Source: Alicyclobacillus sp. SO9 (GTDB taxonomy: Bacteria; Bacillota; Bacilli; Alicyclobacillales; Alicyclobacillaceae). Taken from it: a DNA stretch of 64,000 nt. The notes beneath the pieces were generated by a model that saw only the letters and a list, made by a program, of their open reading frames with translations, was not told the DNA's origin and made no database searches. The DNA is taken from contig NZ_CP066339.1 of assembly GCF_016406125.1 (NCBI RefSeq), positions 2,170,001 through 2,234,000 of the forward strand, read 5' to 3'. This document shows positions 16,891 through 24,018 of this stretch, piece after piece. The translations under genes and the position numbers were made by a program. The number at the start of each line of letters is the position of its first letter. The first letter of the stretch is position 1.

Positions 16891-16925
16891 TTGAAACGAC
16901 CATTTTAGATTGAAGCGACCATTTT
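16891..16925 (+). repeat. Tandem direct repeat between serA and serC
   Basis: TTGAAACGACCATTTT (16891-16906) and TTGAAGCGACCATTTT (16910-16925) differ at one base and are 19 bp apart, ending just before the serC ribosome site. They may be a regulator half-site pair or simply a local duplication. Confidence 0.6.
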
Positions 16926-16939
16926 GAGGAGGTTGTAGT

Positions 16940-18028
16940 TTGTCACATCCAGCGCGAGTAGACAATTTTGGTGCAGGTCCTGCAGTACTCCCGGAATCCG
17001 TGCTGTTAGAAGTGCAGGAAGAACTGCTAAACTATCGGCAATCTGGGATGTCAGTCATGGAGATGAGCCACCGGGGCAAGGCGTACGAGGAAATACAGGA
17101 AGAGGCCGAGGCGCGACTGCGAAGACTGCTGCAGGTGTCTGACGAATATGAAGTTTTATTTTTGCAAGGCGGTGCCAGTCTGCAGTTCGCCATGCTTCCG
17201 TTAAATTTCCGCGGGGAGGGGTCAGAAGCTGCCTATGTTCTGAGCGGATCGTGGGCGAACAAAGCAATGCAGGAAGCAGAGACAACGGGAAGGGTGCGTA
17301 TTGCAGGAAGTTCCAAGGAGCAGGGTTTCCGGTCTATACCGACACAGTGGAACACGAAAGAGTCGGACGCCTATGTGCATATCACCACTAACAACACCAT
17401 CTACGGAACCCAGTGGAGACAATTGCCTGAAAAACAGTCAGTTCCATTGGTGGCTGACATGTCAAGCGATATGCTGTCTCGTCCCTTTGCCATGACAAAC
17501 TTTGACATGGTGTATGGCGGAGCACAAAAGAACCTTGGTCCCGCTGGCGTGACCTTGGTTTTGCTAAGAAGGGAATGGGTACAGCAGGCCGTGATGGAAG
17601 AAGTTCCAAAAGTCATGCGTTATGCGACCCATATTTCCGGTAAATCACGGTACAATACGCCGCCGGTGTTTTCCGTTTATGTCCTCGGAAAAGTTTTGAA
17701 ATGGCTGGAGAGTATGGGGGGATTGCGGGGCATTGAGCAACTGAACGAAGACAAAGCTGGTACCCTGTATACCGCCATTGATAAGAGTGAGGGTTTTTAC
17801 AGAGGGTATGCACAGGCAAGCAGCCGCTCTCGAATGAATGTCACGTTTAACCTTGCATCAGACGAACTAGAGCAGAAATTTTTGCGCGAAGCGGCGGAGT
17901 CTGGTTTTGTGGGACTGTCTGGGCACCGGTCTGTCGGCGGTTGTCGTGCCTCCATTTACAATGCCCTCTCTTTGGAGGCATGTAGTCGCCTGGCCGAATT
18001 TATGCAGACTTTTCGGAAGAACAATTGA
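16940..18028 (+). CDS. serC: Phosphoserine aminotransferase
   Basis: 362 residues, a class-V PLP aminotransferase converting 3-phosphohydroxypyruvate to phosphoserine. NFGAGPAVLP at the N-terminus, MSHRGKAYEEI, the TNNTIYGTQW block, and the PLP lysine K197 in YGGAQKNLGPAG are diagnostic. The TTG start is fixed by GAGGAGG 7 nt upstream. It follows serA by 69 nt containing a tandem repeat and precedes the HAD hydrolase gene by 18 nt. Confidence 0.95.
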   Translation: MSHPARVDNFGAGPAVLPESVLLEVQEELLNYRQSGMSVMEMSHRGKAYEEIQEEAEARLRRLLQVSDEYEVLFLQGGASLQFAMLPLNFRGEGSEAAYVLSGSWANKAMQEAETTGRVRIAGSSKEQGFRSIPTQWNTKESDAYVHITTNNTIYGTQWRQLPEKQSVPLVADMSSDMLSRPFAMTNFDMVYGGAQKNLGPAGVTLVLLRREWVQQAVMEEVPKVMRYATHISGKSRYNTPPVFSVYVLGKVLKWLESMGGLRGIEQLNEDKAGTLYTAIDKSEGFYRGYAQASSRSRMNVTFNLASDELEQKFLREAAESGFVGLSGHRSVGGCRASIYNALSLEACSRLAEFMQTFRKNN

Positions 18029-18046
18029 AAGTGTGGAGTGCAATCT

Positions 18047-19168
18047 GTGTATAAGACGATTCTGTTTGATGTAGACGGTGTGTTATTGAGTGAGGAGAGG
18101 TACTTTGATGCATCTGCCCTGACAATCTATGAATTGTTGAGCAGCTCTCGGTTTCTTGGCGTTTCCATAAGCTATCTTCCTGAATACAGGGATAACTTTA
18201 GTGACGAACAGATTCATCAGATACGATGGAGTGTTTTTGTTCAAGATACGGTTTTAAACGCAATGAAGAGCCTAGGCATCAATGCCAATTGGGATATGGT
18301 ATATCTTCAATTTTTGGTGCAGTTTCTAAAATACGCAGAAGCGGTCAGCGCTGGTCCAGAGTTTTCAAAATTCGCAGCAGTTGAATCTTGGACCGAAAAA
18401 TCTCTGCGGGAATTTGGCGGTATGCTGAAAGGATTGGATATTCAGACGGATTTTTCTGACTTTTCCAAGCTGTTTGAGGCATGTCGAACAAAACAGGATT
18501 TGTGGCTTGTTTTGGAACAGCGGTATCAATTGGTGTTTGGGACAAACCCGAAAATTGAGGCAGTGTTAAGAAGCTTGTGGGAGGTAGGACAGCAAACTTT
18601 TCAAGAATGGTATCTTGGGAAAAGCTATCTGCCGTCGCAGCCTGGTAACAAAACTGGTTTTGTCTTGAACGAGGTACCGGTCGTAAATCCGAAGGAAGTG
18701 AGCAAACTCTTTGCAGAGTGCGTTCGGCGCGGAGTTCGTATTGGGGTTGCCACCGGACGGCCGGAAGTGGAAACGAAAGTTCCGTTTGAAAGCTATGCCT
18801 GGGATGAATACTTTGATGAGGGATGCATTACTACTGCGTCCGACGTGCTTGAAGCGGAGACGAGCTACCCATCTTATCGCCCTTTGTCTAAGCCTCATCC
18901 GTTCTGCTACTTGCGAAGTTACATGGAGAGCCCTGACACCATTGCAGTTCTTCAAGAGGAGTTACCTCTTGAACATACGGTAGGGGACACGATTCTCATC
19001 GTTGGAGACTCCATGGCCGATTTGTTGGCTGCAAAGAGTCTGGGATGTGATTTTGCAGCAGTACTTACAGGACTTTCAGGTAAAGCAGCTCGACCTGAGT
19101 TTGAAACAGCAGGAGCCACATACATCTGGTCGGATGTGACGGATTTATGGTCGTTACTGAAAAAATAG
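18047..19168 (+). CDS. HAD hydrolase, candidate phosphoserine phosphatase
   Basis: 373 residues. All four HAD motifs are visible: LFDVDGVL (I, nucleophile Asp), GVATGRP (II), the lysine in SKPHPF (III), and ILIVGDSMADLLAAKSLG (IV). A large cap of about 190 residues lies between motifs I and II, far bigger than in classical SerB. Since serA and serC precede it directly and no serB is near, it may hydrolyse phosphoserine; this rests only on context. The start GTG at 18047 follows GTGGAG by 8 nt; GTG at 18038 is the alternative. Other phosphatase substrates cannot be excluded. Confidence 0.75.
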   Translation: MYKTILFDVDGVLLSEERYFDASALTIYELLSSSRFLGVSISYLPEYRDNFSDEQIHQIRWSVFVQDTVLNAMKSLGINANWDMVYLQFLVQFLKYAEAVSAGPEFSKFAAVESWTEKSLREFGGMLKGLDIQTDFSDFSKLFEACRTKQDLWLVLEQRYQLVFGTNPKIEAVLRSLWEVGQQTFQEWYLGKSYLPSQPGNKTGFVLNEVPVVNPKEVSKLFAECVRRGVRIGVATGRPEVETKVPFESYAWDEYFDEGCITTASDVLEAETSYPSYRPLSKPHPFCYLRSYMESPDTIAVLQEELPLEHTVGDTILIVGDSMADLLAAKSLGCDFAAVLTGLSGKAARPEFETAGATYIWSDVTDLWSLLKK

Positions 19169-19177
19169 TTATGGGAA

Positions 19178-19214
19178 ACGCTGGTAAGGGGAGGTATTTG
19201 CCCAGCGTGTTGTT
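19178..19214 (+). terminator. Possible weak terminator after the HAD gene
   Basis: ACGCTGG (19178-19184) pairs with CCAGCGT (19202-19208), followed by GTTGTT rather than a clean U-run. It closes the serine gene group if functional. Confidence 0.3.
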
Positions 19215-19319
19215 GGGGAATAACGGCAAATTTCTTCTTGTCTAAAATTCTAGAAAAACATCTTGCGGGGAGATATGGTTTCATGCTAAGATAACAATCG
19301 TCGCTTGACCAATCGACAT

Positions 19320-19413
19320 GGAGAGATGTCCGAGTTGGCCGAAGGAGCACGATTGGAAATCGTGTAGGCGGTTTAAACCCGTCTCGAGGGTTCGAATCCC
19401 TCTCTCTCCGCCA
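19320..19413 (+). tRNA. tRNA-Ser (GGA)
   Basis: The acceptor stem GGAGAGA/TCTCTCC, the anticodon stem CACGA/TCGTG enclosing loop TTGGAAA (anticodon GGA at 19355-19357), a long variable arm, and the T-loop GGTTCGAATCC are present. The CCA end is encoded at 19411-19413. Reads UCC/UCU serine codons. Confidence 0.95.
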
Positions 19414-19416
19414 TGT

Positions 19417-19493
19417 GGCGGCGTAGCTCAGTTGGTTAGAGCACACGGTTCATACCCGTGGCGTCGGTGGTTCGAATCCACTCGCCGCTACCA
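19417..19493 (+). tRNA. tRNA-Met (CAT), elongator type
   Basis: The acceptor stem GGCGGCG/CGCCGCT, the D-arm GCTCAGTTGGTTAGAGC, the anticodon CAT at 19451-19453 in stem CACGG/CCGTG, the T-loop GGTTCGAATCC, and an encoded CCA are present. The sequence closely resembles the Bacillus elongator tRNA-Met. An Ile2-type (modified CAT) cannot be fully excluded. It follows tRNA-Ser by 3 nt. Confidence 0.9.
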
Positions 19494-19537
19494 AAGAGCA
19501 CATATGAATCATCGAACTTGGTTGATTACAAGCAGAG

Positions 19538-19573
19538 TACGAGTTCTGTTGCCGCTTCGCAATGGAACTCGTA
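19538..19573 (+). terminator. Hairpin after tRNA-Ser/tRNA-Met, possible terminator
   Basis: TACGAGTTC, then TGTTGC/GCAAT, then GGAACTCGTA form a long stem with loop CGCTTC, followed by TTGTTT. The U-run is short, so this could be a terminator or a processing signal of the tRNA transcript. Confidence 0.5.
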
Positions 19574-19751
19574 TTGTTTATTCACTTGATGTGACAAGGG
19601 TCTTACGATGATGTAGTGACGGTGAATTCCGTTTCGATTTTTCCGTGGAGGGTTCAAATCCGTTTCAACGAGCAGGTAGAGGGCACGAGCGTATTCATGC
19701 AGGGCTGGACAGGCTGTCAGAGTGCCATTAAAATGATAAGAGATGCGTTGT

Positions 19752-19826
19752 GCCACCTTGGCTCAGGGGTAGAGCGGCTCACTCGTAATGAGCAGGTCGT
19801 CGGTTCGAATCCGACAGGTGGCTCCA
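19752..19826 (+). tRNA. tRNA-Thr (CGT)
   Basis: The acceptor stem GCCACCT/AGGTGGC, the D-arm GCTCAGGGGTAGAGC, the anticodon CGT at 19784-19786 in stem GCTCA/TGAGC, the T-loop GGTTCGAATCC, and an encoded CCA at 19824-19826 are present. Reads ACG threonine codons. Confidence 0.94.
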
Positions 19827-19917
19827 GTTTCTCGTTGTACGCGAATAAACCGCAGTTATGGAGAATATGGACGGCCGTTGGTTCGTTCGTCACGAGTTCA
19901 ATTGTAGTTGTTCATTA

Positions 19918-19945
19918 AAAAAACCTGCCCGAGTCGGCAGGTTTT
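19918..19945. terminator. Bidirectional terminator
   Basis: AAACCTGCC (19921-19929) pairs with GGCAGGTTT (19936-19944), with A and T runs outside the stem on both sides. It ends the tRNA transcript rightward and the DUF1292/YlbF gene group leftward. Confidence 0.85.
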
Positions 19946-19992
19946 GTGGTTTTAGGAGGGGACGTGTTACCCAAGTGAATAAATAGGAAAAT

Positions 19993-20304
19993 CTATACGC
20001 CCTCGCTGTCCTCGTCTTCTTCCAATTCATTGTAAGCAGAGACGACCTTTTCCCATTCTGCATCGTCTTCGATTTCGGACAATACCATTTGGTCGTCTTC
20101 CTCGCCGTCAATTCGAAAGATAACGCCTTCTTCGACGTCTTCATCAATGGGTAAGAGAATTGCGTATTCAGTTTCTTCAACGCGGATGACCTCGCCGAGG
20201 ATAAAATTGTGTTCCTTTCCATCCTCGTCTTCAAGAACTATTATCTCTTCTTCATCAAATTCGTGCTCATGCTCGTGTTCGTGGTCATGATTGTGTTCTG
20301 TCAT
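19993..20304 (-). CDS. DUF1292 protein (YrzB family) with His-rich N-terminus
   Basis: 103 residues. The core EEIIVLEDEDGKEHNFILGEVIRVEETEYAILLP and the acidic C-terminus with EWEKVVSAYNELE match DUF1292/YrzB, a conserved Bacilli family without a known function. The N-terminus is MTEHNHDHEHEHEHEFDEEE, an alternating His/acid stretch that may bind metal and is not a general feature of the family. The ATG at 20304 is chosen over an in-frame extension to 20385, because the domain begins there and AGAAGGG lies upstream. A second DUF1292-like protein is encoded at 21360-21833. Confidence 0.8.
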   Translation of the reverse strand: MTEHNHDHEHEHEHEFDEEEIIVLEDEDGKEHNFILGEVIRVEETEYAILLPIDEDVEEGVIFRIDGEEDDQMVLSEIEDDAEWEKVVSAYNELEEDEDSEGV

Positions 20305-20393
20305 AGAGTAACCCTTCTTTCTCCAATACGGAAAAATAACTAGCCCATCATAACATTGTGGGCAAAAGCCCGTCAATTCAGACACGTGCAGTG

Positions 20394-20792
20394 TTACTCG
20401 ACGTTATCTACGTTTGCTGACGGAACAACTTGCTTCATCACGGCACTAGCCAGGCGATCACTCACTTCTTGGAGGAGACGGTTTACTTTGGATTGCGCTT
20501 CTTGAAAGGCATTGACCTCTGGTATCGTCTCCAATTTCTCCAAAAGTGATTCAGATTCCTTGGATAAGTGCTGATAGTACTGTTCGGGAACGTTCCTCGA
20601 ACTAAACTCAGCAATTTGCTCCTGCAAATCCTTTAACTGCAACATCATAGACTGCGCATCAGAACACCTTTGGAGGTCTGCCTCAGCTTTTTTATATGCA
20701 TCAACTTCAGGCATTTCCATAATTCTATCGGCTAACTCTTCTGCTTGCACTAACAGGTCGTTGTGTGAAATGGTAAGTCCTCCTGTCGCCAC
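20394..20792 (-). CDS. YlbF/YmcA family protein
   Basis: 132 residues from GTG at 20792, or 125 from an ATT codon at 20771. An all-helical Com_YlbF-family protein: LADRIMEMPEVDAYKKAEADLQRCSDAQ and a central IPEVNAFQEAQSKVNRLLQEV repeat the family pattern. In B. subtilis YlbF (RicF), YmcA (RicA), and YaaT (RicT) form a complex affecting mRNA cleavage by RNase Y, sporulation, and competence. Only one Cys is present, so binding of the Ric-complex Fe-S clusters is doubtful. The good AGGAGG lies inside the reading frame, 7 nt before the ATT, so the true start may be ATT. Confidence 0.75.
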   Translation of the reverse strand: MATGGLTISHNDLLVQAEELADRIMEMPEVDAYKKAEADLQRCSDAQSMMLQLKDLQEQIAEFSSRNVPEQYYQHLSKESESLLEKLETIPEVNAFQEAQSKVNRLLQEVSDRLASAVMKQVVPSANVDNVE

Positions 20793-20795
20793 TCG

Positions 20796-21008
20796 TTAAA
20801 CATGGTGATATTTGTTGTACTCCTTATACGGCTCTGACGGGCTGTTCTCCCCACGGTCTCCGACAACGGCTAACACGATGCCAACGATGGCCAAGATGAT
20901 TAGTGCGGTATAGGAATGGACAATAACTCCGACAAGAACCAGTAAGAATAGAGAACTGAACAAAATATACTGAGTGGAAACACGCTGATGTTTGCGCTCC
21001 ATCATCAT
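20796..21008 (-). CDS. Small two-segment membrane protein
   Basis: 70 residues from ATG at 21008, preceded by GAGAGGAG. The hydrophobic stretch STQYILFSSLFLLVLVGVIVHSYTALIILAIVGIVLAVVG should make two short transmembrane helices. The C-terminal tail DRGENSPSEPYKEYNKYHHV is polar. No family recognised. It is immediately upstream of the YlbF-like gene in the same direction, probably co-transcribed. Confidence 0.65.
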   Translation of the reverse strand: MMMERKHQRVSTQYILFSSLFLLVLVGVIVHSYTALIILAIVGIVLAVVGDRGENSPSEPYKEYNKYHHV

Positions 21009-21224
21009 TTTGGCTCCTCTCCAATGTATCCTCACTTATGGCCATTATACGGCGCGTGAAAATTCTGGTCAAAGACTATTCCGGGATGCCGCAGGGTATA
21101 AGTGAAAAAGGTGCACATTCATTTTTGAAAATGTCACAACCGATACGTAAATAGACTTGACCGCGGCTCTGCGGACTTTTAGGCTAATACATAGGCAGGT
21201 AATGTCGTTAAGGGAGGGCTTTCC

Positions 21225-21359
21225 ATGTTGACAAATGGACTTATAGGTATGGCTGTGGCAGCCATTGGGCTGTTATTCATGTTAGGTATGAGTGCTTCGA
21301 TTACGCAGGAGAAGTTTGACAAGGCACTAGAGAAGCAGAGCGGGAAAGCGAACAGATAA
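21225..21359 (+). CDS. 44-aa membrane microprotein
   Basis: An ATG 7-8 nt after AAGGGAGGG opens 44 codons: one hydrophobic helix (GLIGMAVAAIGLLFMLGMSA) then a charged tail TQEKFDKALEKQSGKANR. Its TAA directly abuts the TTG start of the next gene, so translation is likely coupled. No function known. The strong ribosome site and coupling make it more credible than its length suggests. Confidence 0.6.
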   Translation: MLTNGLIGMAVAAIGLLFMLGMSASITQEKFDKALEKQSGKANR

Positions 21360-21833
21360 TTGGCACAGCAAATTTTGAACTTTCAATTTCCTGACGCGGA
21401 GCAGTATGCTTTTCTGTTTGAAAATGTCCACCTGGTGATGTTGACTTGGGAGCGGGATAACGCGAAATTCCTATTCCGCATTGGTTCCCATCGAGACGAC
21501 GGCGTATTGGAACTGGACTATCCGGGAAAAACATTTAACGACAGAGTTCTTGATACGCTGGAAAACATCTTTTTTATTCAGGTTCAAGAAGAAGGCGGCG
21601 ATCCGGCTTCCTACGTTTTGGGCAGCTACTTTGAAGTCGAGGGTCAAATGTTTGGCGCGTATTATGAACGTTCAGTGCAAGACCAACCGGGTGTAGTGCT
21701 GTTTAAAATTGTCGGGGAAGTTCCAGACCAGCAGCTGGAAGTACCTGAAGAGGCAGAATACAAAGCGGCTGTGGAGGCCTTTTCTGCTCAGCATGCTGAC
21801 ATTGTGGAGATTGATGAAGCCAACAATCGATGA
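21360..21833 (+). CDS. Hypothetical protein with a DUF1292-like C-terminal half
   Basis: 157 residues. The start is TTG immediately after the TAA of the microprotein, with no strong ribosome site of its own. Residues 80-145 (SYVLGSYFEVEGQMFGAYYE...GVVLFKIVGEV...EYKAAVEAF) line up with the DUF1292 protein at 19993-20304 (NFILGEVIRVEETEYAILL...GVIFRIDGEE...EWEKVVSAY). The N-terminal half (NFQFPDAEQYAFLFENVHLVMLTWERDN) is unrecognised. Function is unknown; a paralogue of the nearby YrzB-like protein by inference. Confidence 0.65.
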   Translation: MAQQILNFQFPDAEQYAFLFENVHLVMLTWERDNAKFLFRIGSHRDDGVLELDYPGKTFNDRVLDTLENIFFIQVQEEGGDPASYVLGSYFEVEGQMFGAYYERSVQDQPGVVLFKIVGEVPDQQLEVPEEAEYKAAVEAFSAQHADIVEIDEANNR

Positions 21834-21890
21834 GGCGGCAATGATAAACACGTAGTCAACTAGTTGGTATGCAAACTAGCTCCATAAACG

Positions 21891-21940
21891 AAGAGGGATA
21901 ACGCGACGAACGTATTGTCCGAAGCGAATCCCTCTTTTTC
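21891..21940 (+). terminator. Rho-independent terminator
   Basis: AGAGGGAT (21892-21899) pairs with ATCCCTCT (21928-21935) and is followed by TTTTTC. It closes the 44-aa/157-aa gene pair, facing a convergent gene. Confidence 0.75.
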
Positions 21941-21990
21941 GTTCCAACTGGCGCCTCTTGTTATGGTTCGGTTCAGTTACTCTGATGCGA

Positions 21991-22260
21991 CTACAGGTTA
22001 TGCGAGAGAAAGTCTGAGAATTCAGCAGCTTCCTCCTCTTCTGCTATCGAAAAGGCGCTTGCAATAAACTCGAGGTCTTCCGCATCGTCCTGGCCCACTA
22101 TCGCTGTGCGTCCATTCTGAATAATCGTGACCAAACTCTTTCCATAGAAGTTCTCCGTGCGTGTTATCGCAACGTCAAACCGAGTCGTGTTTCCGAGGTA
22201 GCCGACATAACGAGTCTGGGTTTGTTCCGTATTGTCATATAAGATGGACCAATCGTCCAA
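21991..22260 (-). CDS. DUF3055 family protein
   Basis: 89 residues matching the Bacilli DUF3055 family: LYDNTEQTQTRYVGYLGNTTRFDVAITRTENFYGKSLV followed by IQNGRTAIVGQDDAEDLEFIASAF and an acidic helix AEEEEAAEFSDFLSHNL. Function not established. It is 17 nt downstream of the ReoY-like gene on the same strand, likely one transcript. Confidence 0.75.
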   Translation of the reverse strand: MDDWSILYDNTEQTQTRYVGYLGNTTRFDVAITRTENFYGKSLVTIIQNGRTAIVGQDDAEDLEFIASAFSIAEEEEAAEFSDFLSHNL

Positions 22261-22277
22261 TGGCGTCGTCTCCTAAC

Positions 22278-22757
22278 TTAAAACCTTACATAACCTTGAG
22301 AGGTTTTCGCAAAATCATTTTCGCTTAAATCATTCAGTTCCCGACTAGCCTGCAGGAACAGGTCACGGTCTTTGTCATCTAAGGCGGCGTCAATCACGCG
22401 CCTCAGTTCGTCCTTCCGGCGGCTTCTGTCTTTGACTTCTTCCAAGACCTGTGTAACCTCTTCCGGTATGGGCAAGTCCGGCAAGTTAATAAAGACGTAC
22501 AACGTCTCGTTTCTCTGAAGGAACCGCTTCAGCAATGCGTGAATCTCCTTCGGATGGCTTGCTTTAACAATCCGGTTGTTTTCATAAATCCGAGCAATCA
22601 TACCGTGCCGTCCAATAATAAGCAATGGTACATTCTCCAGCACAATATTGGTAAGCTCGACTTGTTCATGAGAAGCAACCAAGAAATCCAGAATATATTC
22701 AGCGCCAGTGGGCAAAATTTTGGTCTTTAACTGAAGGAGTTCTTCCTTTGCTATCAT
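22278..22757 (-). CDS. UPF0302/IDEAL-domain protein, ReoY (YpiB)-like
   Basis: 159 residues. The N-terminal two thirds (YILDFLVASHEQVELTNIVLENVPLLIIG ... HPKEIHALLKRFLQRNETLYVFINLP) resemble the UPF0302 fold of B. subtilis YpiB. The C-terminus RRKDELRRVIDAALDDKDRDLFLQASREL is an IDEAL motif. In Listeria the homologue ReoY promotes ClpCP-dependent turnover of MurA, tuning peptidoglycan synthesis; murA is in this window. The ATG follows GAGGAGG. The similarity to YpiB is moderate, so the precise role is uncertain. Confidence 0.6.
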   Translation of the reverse strand: MIAKEELLQLKTKILPTGAEYILDFLVASHEQVELTNIVLENVPLLIIGRHGMIARIYENNRIVKASHPKEIHALLKRFLQRNETLYVFINLPDLPIPEEVTQVLEEVKDRSRRKDELRRVIDAALDDKDRDLFLQASRELNDLSENDFAKTSQGYVRF

Positions 22758-23189
22758 TGTAATCGCCTCCTCATTAGACGTCCGCGGGACAATGGGTCAA
22801 CTGCGGTTCAAACGCTACAAGGAGTTACATCCAGTAGGTACTAATTATTCTATGCTGCATATACGCGAAATGCATAGACCTCAGAGCAGGTATAAATCTT
22901 TGCTGTACCTATATTCTATCAAATAGGGTAAAGATATAGAAGTGAAATGACTGCCAATTCCGCAAAATTCCTTCATTATCCACAAACTCTACAACGTAAG
23001 AACCGGGAAAAGGAGATGAAGGATGTGGTCCCTTGCCTAAGACACGCCGTCTGAGCATATAAATTCTCACTTACGTTTTCGGATATAGTTTCTTTTCGTC
23101 ATATGGCGAAATTTCGAACACCGCTGAATTAGTCTTCATTTTCCTTTGCCGCCGTGATACGATTACTCCAGAATTCGGGGGTGTATCCG
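22758..23189. other. 432-bp stretch without a supported gene
   Basis: This divergent region holds the promoters of the ReoY-like (leftward) and isochorismatase-like (rightward) genes. I see an inverted repeat TCTATGC/GCATAGA (22849-22855, 22872-22878), an AT-rich segment near 22890-22950, and an AAAAGGAG at about 23009 followed only by reading frames of 5-12 codons. No convincing protein or known RNA is visible. Confidence 0.5.
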
Positions 23190-23657
23190 GTGAAAAAAGC
23201 ACTCATATGTTTAGATGTTCAAGAGGAATTCTTGGGTCAATCTTTGGACTACATAGCGACTTTGTGCCAGCGCTACCTGAACCGAAGTGGAGACGACTAC
23301 GATGCTGTCGTCTTGACTCATTGGGTTTATCCTGAGTTAGAGGGCAAAGATACGCTGATGTTGTCTCATCCAAAGGCACTTGTGGTTGGTAAGTCGACGT
23401 TTTCTGGGCTCACCGCAGAAGTTCAGCAGTTGTTTCAAGAAAAGGGAATTGAAGAAGTACACGTGGCCGGAATCGATGCTGAAATGGCAGTCTTGGCAAC
23501 CATGTTCTCGGTAGTGGACGCGGGATACAAGGTGAAAATTTTGGAACGGCTTGTGGCGTCTTACCACGGTCGCAATTGGGAGTCTATGACAATTGCGCGA
23601 CACGCCATTGGAACTGAAAATGTGATACCCCTTGGCGGCGACCGGGTGTACGTGTAA
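23190..23657 (+). CDS. Isochorismatase-fold protein lacking the catalytic cysteine
   Basis: 155 residues of the cysteine-hydrolase (isochorismatase-like) fold. The acidic motif ALICLDVQEEF at the N-terminus and the lysine in VVGKSTFSGL are present. The region where the nucleophile normally stands (TDxCVLAT) reads DAEMAVLAT, so Cys is replaced by Ala. The remaining MFSVVDAGYKVKIL follows the family. It is therefore probably not a hydrolase and may have a binding or structural role. The start GTG at 23190 is chosen over an extension to 23154 because the fold starts there and GGGGGTG precedes it. Confidence 0.7.
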   Translation: MKKALICLDVQEEFLGQSLDYIATLCQRYLNRSGDDYDAVVLTHWVYPELEGKDTLMLSHPKALVVGKSTFSGLTAEVQQLFQEKGIEEVHVAGIDAEMAVLATMFSVVDAGYKVKILERLVASYHGRNWESMTIARHAIGTENVIPLGGDRVYV

Positions 23658-23733
23658 ATCAAGCTTACTTCAAAGCATATAGTTTGCCCTTATACGATTA
23701 GGTTCTTCGGTACATTTTGGTCTGCAACTGAAC

Positions 23734-23769
23734 GCTTCCTCCGCACATACTACACTGTGGGGGAGGCGC
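23734..23769 (+). promoter_or_regulatory. Hairpin burying the ribosome site of the next gene
   Basis: CCTCC (23738-23742) pairs with GGAGG (23762-23766) and CACA (23744-23747) with TGTG (23756-23759). The GGAGG is the Shine-Dalgarno of the gene starting at 23777, and TTCTTTT follows the stem, so it may double as a terminator for the isochorismatase-like gene. Confidence 0.5.
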
Positions 23770-23776
23770 TTCTTTT

Positions 23777-23968
23777 ATGGATAGATGGGTGTATTTTGCC
23801 GGGCTTTATGAATCAAAGTTTGAAGCGTATTGCGCCGTGATGTGGGTCGAGGCCGATGAGCGAATTCGCGGAGATGTGTTACCCACAGAAGTACAGGTGT
23901 ATCGTACAACCCACGGCAAATTCGGTGTCCGCTTCCGCCGCGATGCGTCAGCACAAATCTCCATGTAA
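23777..23968 (+). CDS. 63-aa hypothetical protein
   Basis: The ATG is 10 nt after GGGGGAGG. The sequence WVYFAGLYESKFEAYCAVMWVEADERIRGDVLPTEVQVYRTTHGKFGVRFRRD looks like a folded alpha-beta protein with balanced composition, so it is probably real. I do not recognise a family. Its ribosome site lies in a stable hairpin, suggesting low or conditional translation. Confidence 0.5.
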   Translation: MDRWVYFAGLYESKFEAYCAVMWVEADERIRGDVLPTEVQVYRTTHGKFGVRFRRDASAQISM

Positions 23969-23973
23969 TTTAT

Positions 23974-24008
23974 CTGCAGGACTCAACGAAGGAGTGTGAG
24001 TCCTGCAG
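23974..24008. terminator. Hairpin between convergent genes
   Basis: CTGCAGGACTCA (23974-23985) and TGAGTCCTGCAG (23997-24008) form a perfect 12-bp stem, placed between the stop codons of two converging genes. U-runs are poor on both strands. Confidence 0.6.
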
Positions 24009-24018
24009 GCAAGTTATG

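Noticed and set aside
23009-23043. AAAAGGAG followed by a tiny frame
   Set aside because: The frames have only 5 or 12 codons, and there is nothing to support translation beyond the purine-rich sequence.
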